A stretch of DNA of 64,000 nucleotides from JACVRW01 sp963814095 (GTDB taxonomy: Bacteria; Actinomycetota; Thermoleophilia; Solirubrobacterales; Thermoleophilaceae): the NCBI GenBank assembly GCA_963814095.1, contig CAWFBT010000005.1, positions 186,001 to 250,000 of the forward strand. The letters run 5' to 3'. The notes under the pieces are model-generated. The model was not told where the DNA came from and searched no databases. It saw only the letters and a program-made list of their open reading frames with translations. Positions within the stretch are counted from its first letter, which is position 1; every line of letters begins with the position of its first letter. The position numbers and the translations under genes are program-made. Positions 7,897 through 16,187 of this stretch are shown here, one piece after another.

Positions 7897-8564
7897 CTAA
7901 CGGTCTAGAAACCGCTGGACAAGCGCCGCGGTCTCCTCCGGGCGCTCGAGCGAGGGCAGGTGCGTTACCCCCGGCATCGTTACGAGCTGTGCGTCGGGGA
8001 TCTCCTCTGCGAGCCGCGCCGCAATCGCCCGGAAGTCGGCCTTGTCGTCGTGCCCCACCACCACGAGCGTGCGCGCCGTGATCGCGCCGAGCTCGATTCG
8101 CTCGGCGTAGCTCTCCTCGGCGCCCGAGGCCAGCTGCAGCTCGAACGAGCGTCGCTGCATGGGGCGCACGCGGTCCGCCACGCTGGGCGCCCAGAAGCGC
8201 GCGTTCAGGTCCGCCGCCGAGTCGAGGTCACCCTCCTCGAGCAGCCGGTCCTCCTCCTGCGAGAAGGCGATGACGTCCTCGGACCAGTCGTGCTCCGGCA
8301 AAGGCGCGGCGAGCACCACAAGCTCGCTCACGAGCTCGGGCCGGCGCGCCGCGACCTCGAGGCAAACTCCACCGCCGAAGGAGGCGCCGACGAGCGCGGC
8401 CGGGCCGTCGCCGATGCGCGCCTCGAGGTCGTCCGCGTGTGAGAACTCTCCCTCTGCCGGCATCGGTGTGTCGCCGAAGCCGCGCAGCTCGTGGCGGTCC
8501 GCGCCGGGGAGATCGAAGCCGTCCCACATCGAGGCGTCCGCGATCCCCGCGTGGACGAGCAGGA

Positions 8565-8568
<4 letters not shown>
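7897..8568 (-). CDS. Alpha/beta hydrolase
   Basis: A 223-residue alpha/beta-hydrolase fold protein: start VILLVHAGIADASMWDGF, nucleophile elbow GASFGGG, and catalytic His in GVTHLPSLERPEE near the C-terminus. The open frame extends upstream inside lepA, but GTG 8568 overlaps the lepA stop as GTGA, which settles the start. It probably relies on the lepA transcript. Similar proteins are esterases or haloperoxidase-like enzymes; the substrate is unknown. Confidence 0.85.
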
Positions 8569-10388
<1,820 letters not shown>

Positions 10389-10432
10389 GGCCGTCTGAGT
10401 ATGCCCATAGGTCAGAATCTCGGCCGGGACTC

Positions 10433-10828
10433 GTGGAGCGCAGCGATATCGACGTGGTCAAGGAGGTCTACGCGGCCTTCGCCGCGCGCGACAGCGAGCG
10501 CGTTGTGGCCGTCCTCGACCCCGATGCCGTGTTCATCGCCGTGACCGGCGGCATCCTCGGCCGGACTCAGCCCTATCGGGGCCACGAGGGCATGCGCGAG
10601 TACTTCCGGGACGTGGCCCGCGTGTGGGACGAGCTCGTTCTGACGCCACGTGAGTTCGAGGAGGTGGGCGACCAGATCCTCGTCACGGGCAGGGTGAGCG
10701 CGCGCTCGCCGTCGCGCATGATCAGTGGCTCAACCGGCTGGGTCTGGCGAGTGCGCGACGGTCTCGTCGTCTACGCACGCGTCTACGCCTCGGCCGCCGA
10801 GGCGAGGGCGGCGGTGAGGTCGGGCTAG
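10433..10828 (+). CDS. NTF2/SnoaL-like protein (nuclear transport factor 2 fold)
   Basis: A 131-residue cone-shaped NTF2-like domain: IDVVKEVYAAFAARDSE, then a pocket segment GHEGMREYFRD and a C-terminal WRVRDGLVVYARVY strand. The GTG at 10433 was chosen because it starts the conserved helix; an ATG at 10379 would run across the divergent lepA start. Members are ketosteroid-isomerase-like enzymes or small-ligand binders, and the role is unknown. Its stop overlaps that of the next, convergent gene as CTAG. Confidence 0.75.
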   Translation: MERSDIDVVKEVYAAFAARDSERVVAVLDPDAVFIAVTGGILGRTQPYRGHEGMREYFRDVARVWDELVLTPREFEEVGDQILVTGRVSARSPSRMISGSTGWVWRVRDGLVVYARVYASAAEARAAVRSG

Positions 10829-11265
10829 GGCCTGCGCTGGGCGCGCAGCAGGTAGTCGACCTGCTCCTGCTTGCGCATGATCATGTGCTCGAGCCGGTGC
10901 TCGACCGCCTCGGAGGCGGCCTCGCGACCGGTCGGCTCGATCGCGGCCTGGAGCGCCTCGAGCGCCTCGCTCTCGTTCTCGATCAGCTCCTCGAGCGCCT
11001 TCGACGGGTCGGGCGTGAAGCTGAACTCGGCCACCGCGGTCGTCGGCTCCCCGCCGAGGGCTGTGATCTTCTCGGCCAGGCGCGTGGCGTCCTCGAGCTC
11101 CGACAGCGCGTGCAGCTTCATCTTGTCGGCGTGTGCCTGATACTCGAGCCCGATCACGCTTCCCGACACGATCGAGTACTGGAGCACCGAGCGGTGCTGG
11201 AGGCGCAGCGCCTTGTTGAGGCACTCGACCTGCTCGTCGACGTCCATCGTCTCTTCCGGTGACAT
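10825..11265 (-). CDS. Ferritin-like domain protein
   Basis: A 146-residue all-helical protein with a four-helix pattern: LNKALRLQHRSVLQYSI, HALSELEDATRLAEKI, ENESEALEALQ and EHRLEHMIMRKQEQVDYL. Glu and ExxH-type residues are placed as in bacterioferritin-like diiron proteins, but the ligand set looks incomplete, so metal binding is uncertain. The ATG start at 11265 is clear. It lies just downstream of murJ (9-base gap) on the same strand and may share its transcript. Confidence 0.7.
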   Translation of the reverse strand: MSPEETMDVDEQVECLNKALRLQHRSVLQYSIVSGSVIGLEYQAHADKMKLHALSELEDATRLAEKITALGGEPTTAVAEFSFTPDPSKALEELIENESEALEALQAAIEPTGREAASEAVEHRLEHMIMRKQEQVDYLLRAQRRP

Positions 11266-11274
11266 GCGCGGCTA

Positions 11275-12876
11275 TTACCCCTCCCGGCGCCGTCGGCTAA
11301 CGAGCAGCTCGCGAATCTGGTGCGCCTCCGGCACCCGCAGCACCCACACCGCCGAGATGTAGACGCCGGCGCCGACGGCCAGCGCGACCAGGACCTCGAC
11401 GAGCTGCGCGGCGAGCGAGCCCCCCATCAGCTCATCGAGCCCGTACCAGGCGCCGTAGGCGGCGGCGCCCATCAGCGCGGCCGCGATCAGCATCCGCACG
11501 GTGGCCGACACGAGCCGCCCGCCCTCGATCCCACCGAGCGTGTCGCGCAGGATCCAGCCCTGCGCGACGCACATCACGATCGTGCCGACGACCGTGCCGA
11601 TCACGATGCCGGCGATCTCGAATGGGCCGTAGAGCGCGGCCGCGAGCGCGGCGTTCACGACGAGGTTGAGGCCGGCGAGCGCGGTCGTCGCCCAGGGCCG
11701 TTGCAGGGAGAAGAAGGTGCGCGAGAACAGCAGGCTGATCCCCTGGAACGGCAGCGACAGCGACCACCAGAACAGCGCGGTCGAGGTGAGCTCGGTCGCC
11801 TCCGGGCCAAAGGCGCCGCGCTGATAGACGAGCCGGATGATCGGTTCGGCCAGGACGGCCATCAACACCGCGCTCGGGATCAGCAGCAGCCCGATCAGCC
11901 GGATGCCGTTGGCCATCGTGCGGCGCAGGTCGTCGCTCGCGCCCCTGGCGGCGTAACGCGACAGCGTCGGGAACAGGATCGTCGCGATCGAGATCGAGAA
12001 GAGACCCTGAGGCAGCTGGTAGATGCGGAAGGCCTTGTCGATCGCGGCCGGCGCCTCCACCGAGACGAGCGTGCCGAACAGCGAGTTGATCAGCAGGCTC
12101 AGGTTGATCAGCCCGAGCGCGAGCGTCACGGGCAGCATCAGCCAGAGCACGCGGCGCACGTGTTCGTTGCGCCAGTCGAGCCTCACCGTGAAGTGGCCGC
12201 CGCGCCCGCGCAACCACGGCAGCGGCAGCAGGAACTGCACGATCGTGCCGAGGAGGATGCCGATCGCGTAGGCGTAGATCTCATCGTCCTCCGGCAACAT
12301 GGGAACGAGCCCGACGAGCGCGAGGATGATCACGAGGTTCCACGCGACCGGTGCGAGCGCCGGCACGGCGAAGTGCTCGAACGAGTTGAGCATCCCGACC
12401 ACCAGCCCGGTGAGGGCGAGCAGCACGACTATCGGGAACATCAGCCGCGCCAGGTTGACGGTGAGGTCCTTGAGCGCCGGGTCGTCGTCGAAGCCGGGCG
12501 CGAACAGGCTCATGAGCGGATCGGCGAGCAGGATGAAGAGCGCCGTGACCGCACCCAGCACCAACAGGATCAGGAAGAAGAGCGAGGACGCGACCCGGAA
12601 CGCCTCGCGCCGCTCGCCCTTCTCGAGCAGCTCGGTGAACACCGGCACGAATGCGCCCTGGAGGGCGGAGTCGGCGAACAGCGCGCGCACCAGGTTCGGG
12701 ACCTGGAATGCGATCGTGAAGGCGGACATCGCGCCGCTGACGCCGAAGTAGCTCGCGGCCACTACCTCGCGCGCCAGGCCGAGCAGGCGCGACAGCCCGG
12801 TCGCGAACGAGAAGAACGCGGTATTGCGGGCGAGCCGGCGTGCGTGCCCGGGTCGCTCCGGAGCCCCGGTGCTCAC
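11275..12876 (-). CDS. murJ: Lipid II flippase MurJ (MviN)
   Basis: A 533-residue integral membrane protein with about 14 predicted helices, from the MOP exporter superfamily. The family N-terminus LARNTAFFSFATGLSRLLGLAREV, the SALQGAFVPVFTELLEKG segment and the QRGAFGPEAT loop are all recognisable. It moves lipid II across the membrane for peptidoglycan synthesis. GTG 12876 was chosen; an in-frame GTG at 12900 would add 8 residues but overlaps the rpsT promoter region. Divergent from rpsT. Confidence 0.93.
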   Translation of the reverse strand: MSTGAPERPGHARRLARNTAFFSFATGLSRLLGLAREVVAASYFGVSGAMSAFTIAFQVPNLVRALFADSALQGAFVPVFTELLEKGERREAFRVASSLFFLILLVLGAVTALFILLADPLMSLFAPGFDDDPALKDLTVNLARLMFPIVVLLALTGLVVGMLNSFEHFAVPALAPVAWNLVIILALVGLVPMLPEDDEIYAYAIGILLGTIVQFLLPLPWLRGRGGHFTVRLDWRNEHVRRVLWLMLPVTLALGLINLSLLINSLFGTLVSVEAPAAIDKAFRIYQLPQGLFSISIATILFPTLSRYAARGASDDLRRTMANGIRLIGLLLIPSAVLMAVLAEPIIRLVYQRGAFGPEATELTSTALFWWSLSLPFQGISLLFSRTFFSLQRPWATTALAGLNLVVNAALAAALYGPFEIAGIVIGTVVGTIVMCVAQGWILRDTLGGIEGGRLVSATVRMLIAAALMGAAAYGAWYGLDELMGGSLAAQLVEVLVALAVGAGVYISAVWVLRVPEAHQIRELLVSRRRREG

Positions 12877-12887
12877 TGGACGGCCGC

Positions 12888-12893
12888 TACACT
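12888..12893 (+). promoter_or_regulatory. Candidate -10 box of rpsT
   Basis: TACACT on the plus strand, giving a leader of about 40 bases before ATG 12940. The same hexamer precedes rplU (42437-42442). The -35 region is weak. Confidence 0.35.
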
Positions 12894-12939
12894 TGGCCAC
12901 CGCCGCGCCGGAACTGCCGGACGCGGCGTCGGTTCGTCT

Positions 12940-13203
12940 ATGGCCAACATCCCTTCACAAGAAAAGCGGATCGACCGGGCGGAGCGCGAGCGGCTCGAGA
13001 ACCGCCGGCGCACCTCTCAGGTCAAGACCTGGTTCCGCAGGCTCGAGGACGCCGTGTCGAGCGGCGACTCGTCGCGCGCGGACGAGGAGTTTCGCAGCCT
13101 CACCTCGCGGATCGACAAGGCCGTGAAGTCGGGCGCGCTCCATCGCAACAGCGGCGCCCGCAAGAAGGCCCGCGCCTCGCGCATTCGTAGCGGCCTCTCC
13201 TAG
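12940..13203 (+). CDS. rpsT: 30S ribosomal protein S20
   Basis: An 87-residue basic protein starting MANIPSQEKRIDRAERERLENR and ending in GALHRNSGARKKARASRI, the S20 signature. It binds 16S rRNA early in 30S assembly. It is lodged inside a much longer open frame whose remainder is antisense to murJ. It is a single gene in its own transcription unit, divergent from murJ and followed 33 bases later by an aldehyde dehydrogenase with its own -10 box. Confidence 0.96.
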   Translation: MANIPSQEKRIDRAERERLENRRRTSQVKTWFRRLEDAVSSGDSSRADEEFRSLTSRIDKAVKSGALHRNSGARKKARASRIRSGLS

Positions 13204-13222
13204 GCCGCCGGCTCCCGGTCAT

Positions 13223-13228
13223 TAGGGT
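13223..13228 (+). promoter_or_regulatory. Candidate -10 box of aldehyde dehydrogenase gene (leaderless)
   Basis: TAGGGT on the plus strand, 8 bases before ATG 13237, with no Shine-Dalgarno between. Confidence 0.4.
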
Positions 13229-13236
13229 CTCCGCCC

Positions 13237-14730
13237 ATGGAGACGCGGCTGCTGATCGGCGGCGAGCAGGTGGCGGGCGACGGCGAGCTGCTCGTCGTCG
13301 AGAACCCTGCCACCGAGGAGACCGTCGCCGAGCTCGGCACCCCGTCCGCCGAGCAGGTTGACGCGGCCGTGGCGGCCGCCTACGAGGCCGCCCCCGTGTG
13401 GGCGAACATCCCCGCCGTCGAGCGCGCGGAGCTGCTGCACGAGGTCGCCTCGCGGATGCGCGCGCGCACCGACGAGATCGCCCGTGTGATGACGCTCGAG
13501 GGCGGCAAGCCGCTCCTCGAGAACTCGGACGAGGTCGGCTGGACCGCGTCCGCCTTCGACTACTACGCGGAGATGGGCCGCAACTTCGCGGGCCGCGTGA
13601 TCCCGTCGATCGAGTCGACCCAGCTCGCGCTCGTGGTCAAGGAGCCGATCGGCGTCTGGGGCTGCATCGTCCCCTGGAACTACCCGCTGCTCCTGCTCGC
13701 CTGGAAGCTCGCGCCGGCGCTCGCCGCCGGCAACTCGGTGGTCGCAAAGCCGTCTGAGCTCACGCCGCTGTCCACGCTCATGCTCGCCGAGTGCTTCGAG
13801 CAGCTCCCGCCAGGCGCCTTCAACATGGTCGCGGGCGCCGGCGAGGTCGGCCAGGCGATCGTCGCGGACGAGCGCGTGGCCGGTGTCGCCTTCACCGGCT
13901 CGGTCGAGACCGGCAAGCGGGTGGCGGCCGTCTGCTCCGAGCGTGTCGCTCGCATGAACCTCGAGATGGGCGGCAAGGATCCGTTCATCGTCTGCGCCGA
14001 CGTGGCCGAGGACGTCGAGGTCGCCGCCAAGGGCGGCGCCTGGGCGGCGTACCTGAACGCCGGCCAGGTCTGCACCTCGGCCGAGCGCTTCTACGTGGCG
14101 CGCGAGGTCTACGACGACTTCGTGACCGCGTTCGTCGACCACGCGCGCGACTTGCGCGTGGGCGACCCGCTCGACGAGTCGACCGACGTGGGTCCCATGG
14201 TCTCGGCCCGCCAGCGCTCGAAGGTGGAGGCCCAGGTCGAGGGCGCCGTGGCCGCCGGCGCCGAGCTCCTCGTCGGGGGCGACCGCGCCGGCCGCGAGCG
14301 CGGGCACTACTTCTCCCCCGCCGTCGTCACCGGCGCCTCGGCTGCGACCGAGCTGCTGCGCGAGGAGACGTTCGGCCCGGTGGCGCCGATCGTGCCGGTG
14401 GACTCGCTCGACGAGGCCATCGCGCTCGCCAACTCGACCCGCTTCGGGCTCGGCGCGAACGTGTACACGCGCGATCTCGAGACCGCCGTGCGCTGCATGC
14501 GCGAGATCAAGGCGGGCACCGTCTGGATCAACGACCCGCTGACGGACAACGACGCGGGGCCATTCGGCGGCATGAAGCAGTCCGGGCTCGGGCGCGAGCT
14601 CGGGCAGGAGGGCCTCGAGGCGTTCCAGGACACGAAGCACGTCCACATCGAGACGAAGATCGCGCCCAAGGAGTGGTGGTACCCCTACGGGCCGGGCCAC
14701 TCAGGCCCCCCGTCAGGCGCAGGCGCGTGA
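13237..14730 (+). CDS. NAD(P)-dependent aldehyde dehydrogenase
   Basis: A 497-residue aldehyde dehydrogenase close to the betaine-aldehyde/gamma-aminobutyraldehyde group. It has GCIVPWNYPLL, the nucleotide-binding FTGSVETGKRV, the general base Glu near residue 243 in LEMGGKDPF, and the catalytic Cys near residue 279 in GQVCTSAE. The C-terminal FGGMKQSGLGRELG loop is typical. It oxidises an aldehyde to the acid in the cytosol. No partner oxidase or transporter adjoins it, so the substrate is undetermined. Confidence 0.93.
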   Translation: METRLLIGGEQVAGDGELLVVENPATEETVAELGTPSAEQVDAAVAAAYEAAPVWANIPAVERAELLHEVASRMRARTDEIARVMTLEGGKPLLENSDEVGWTASAFDYYAEMGRNFAGRVIPSIESTQLALVVKEPIGVWGCIVPWNYPLLLLAWKLAPALAAGNSVVAKPSELTPLSTLMLAECFEQLPPGAFNMVAGAGEVGQAIVADERVAGVAFTGSVETGKRVAAVCSERVARMNLEMGGKDPFIVCADVAEDVEVAAKGGAWAAYLNAGQVCTSAERFYVAREVYDDFVTAFVDHARDLRVGDPLDESTDVGPMVSARQRSKVEAQVEGAVAAGAELLVGGDRAGRERGHYFSPAVVTGASAATELLREETFGPVAPIVPVDSLDEAIALANSTRFGLGANVYTRDLETAVRCMREIKAGTVWINDPLTDNDAGPFGGMKQSGLGRELGQEGLEAFQDTKHVHIETKIAPKEWWYPYGPGHSGPPSGAGA

Positions 14731-14822
14731 GCGCCGCGGCGGCGTAAGTCGCAGCCGGCGGCTCGGTTGGAGCGGTACCCGAGGCCGCTCCACTGGGGAG
14801 CGCCTCCAGAAGGAGGTCCGAG

Positions 14823-15155
14823 ATGACCCGTTCAGTCCGCCTTCCCGGCTCACGCGCACTCGCCGCCCTGATGGCCGCGGGCGCCCTCGCCGCGATCGCT
14901 CCGGGCTCCGCCGGAGCCGACCCGGTCCAGTACAACCCCAACGACCCGTGGTACATGACCGAACCGTGTTCCCACGACACGTCCCCGAGCTACCCGTCCT
15001 GCGGCGGCGTGGCGGAGCTCGCGTCGGGATCGGGCTCCGGCTCCGCCGCGCGGATCCAGTATCGCCCCGGCGACCCGTGGTTCACGACGAAGCCGTGCAA
15101 GCACGACACGTCGCCGAGCTATCCCTCGTGCGGCGGTGCGCCCGGGCGCGAGTAG
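14823..15155 (+). CDS. Small secreted protein with two Cys-containing repeats
   Basis: A 110-residue protein. Residues 1-32 form a signal peptide (two Arg, a hydrophobic Ala-rich core, SAGA before the mature part). The mature chain has two near-identical units of about 26 residues, each with (N/G)DPW, then PC.HDTSPSYPSCGG, so each unit has two cysteines. A Gly/Ser/Ala linker joins them. A strong AGGAGGT lies 5 bases before the ATG, unusual here. No known domain was recognised; exported and possibly disulfide-bonded by inference. Confidence 0.75.
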   Translation: MTRSVRLPGSRALAALMAAGALAAIAPGSAGADPVQYNPNDPWYMTEPCSHDTSPSYPSCGGVAELASGSGSGSAARIQYRPGDPWFTTKPCKHDTSPSYPSCGGAPGRE

Positions 15156-15180
15156 CCGATCGGCCGGCGGGCGGCTGGCG

Positions 15181-16143
15181 TCAGCCGGCCGCCCGCGCCA
15201 GCGCGAGCGAGAACGCCGTGTCCTCGTCCAGCTGGAGGTCGGCGCCACCGCGCATCTCGATCTCGAGGTCGGCGAAGACGCAGAGCGCGCGCTCGAGCGT
15301 GAGGCGATCGGCCTTCTTGGCGCGCGCGACCGTCTTCTTTGCGAGCCAGGGCGGCGCCTTGAGCGCCTCCGTCACCTTCTGCTCTGGCATCCCCGATTCG
15401 AGCAGCGCCGCGGCGCGGTGCACCTCGCGAAGGCGCCGCATGATCGGGAACACGAGCCGGCCAGGGCGCTCGCCGTGGGACTCGAGCTCCTCTGCGAGCG
15501 AGAGCGTCTCGCGCAGGTCGCCGGCCACGAGCGCGTCGGCGAGGTCATACACCTGCGGGGCATTGTCCGACGCCGCGAGCTCCTCGATGTCGGCCAGCGT
15601 GACGTTGGTCCCGGGATGCAGGGCAAGCCCGATTTTCTCGAGCTCGCGCGAGAGCCGCTGCTGGCTCTGCCCCACGCGGCTGACGAGCTCTTTCGCCGCG
15701 TCCTGGTCGAGCTGAAGGCCCAGCTCGCGGGCGCGCTCGACACACCACTTCGGCAACTGCCACGCCTTCGGGGCCGTGTACTCGCGCACCTCGCCGCCCG
15801 CGCCCTCGACGGCCTTCGCGAGCTGCTTGACGGCCTTGCCGCGCGCGATCAGCACGAGGACGGTCTCCGGCGGGAGTGCCTTCAGGGCATCCTCGAGCGG
15901 GGCGAGCTGGCCGGCCTTCCACGCGGCGACGTCGTCGACCAGGAGGTAGCGAGTGCCCGTCTCGAAGCTGAGCACGCCGAGCGCGGCCGTCACCTCTTCG
16001 GGATCCGCCTGGCGCGCGTCGAAGGTCTCGAGACCCCCTGGACCGCGCTCCTCGTCGGCACGCCGGCGCACCCGGCTGCGCCAGGCATCGATCTTCGCGT
16101 CGTCGTCCCCGCAGACGAGATAGGCGGGTTTCAGGGCGGCCAC
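15181..16143 (-). CDS. holA: DNA polymerase III subunit delta
   Basis: A 320-residue clamp-loader subunit. The N-terminus (KPAYLVCGDDDAKIDAWRSRV), the LLVDDVAAWK strand and the helical LVSRVGQSQQRLSRELEKIGL region match HolA, while the P-loop is degenerate as expected for delta. It opens the sliding clamp during loading. The GTG start at 16143 has TAGACT 7 bases upstream. It follows comEC downstream, a common order (comEA-comEC-holA-rpsT). Confidence 0.92.
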   Translation of the reverse strand: MAALKPAYLVCGDDDAKIDAWRSRVRRRADEERGPGGLETFDARQADPEEVTAALGVLSFETGTRYLLVDDVAAWKAGQLAPLEDALKALPPETVLVLIARGKAVKQLAKAVEGAGGEVREYTAPKAWQLPKWCVERARELGLQLDQDAAKELVSRVGQSQQRLSRELEKIGLALHPGTNVTLADIEELAASDNAPQVYDLADALVAGDLRETLSLAEELESHGERPGRLVFPIMRRLREVHRAAALLESGMPEQKVTEALKAPPWLAKKTVARAKKADRLTLERALCVFADLEIEMRGGADLQLDEDTAFSLALARAAG

Positions 16144-16150
16144 GCCCGCC

Positions 16151-16156
16151 AGTCTA
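16151..16156 (-). promoter_or_regulatory. Candidate -10 box of holA (leaderless)
   Basis: TAGACT on the minus strand, 7 bases before GTG 16143, in the 44-base gap behind comEC. It suggests holA can be expressed apart from the com genes. Confidence 0.45.
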
Positions 16157-16187
16157 CGAGCGCCCAGGGCGGAGCCCGGGCGCGGGC

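Noticed and set aside
11320..12939. A long N-terminal extension of the S20 reading frame
   Set aside because: S20 starts at ATG 12940 with its own family N-terminus; the upstream part is antisense to murJ.
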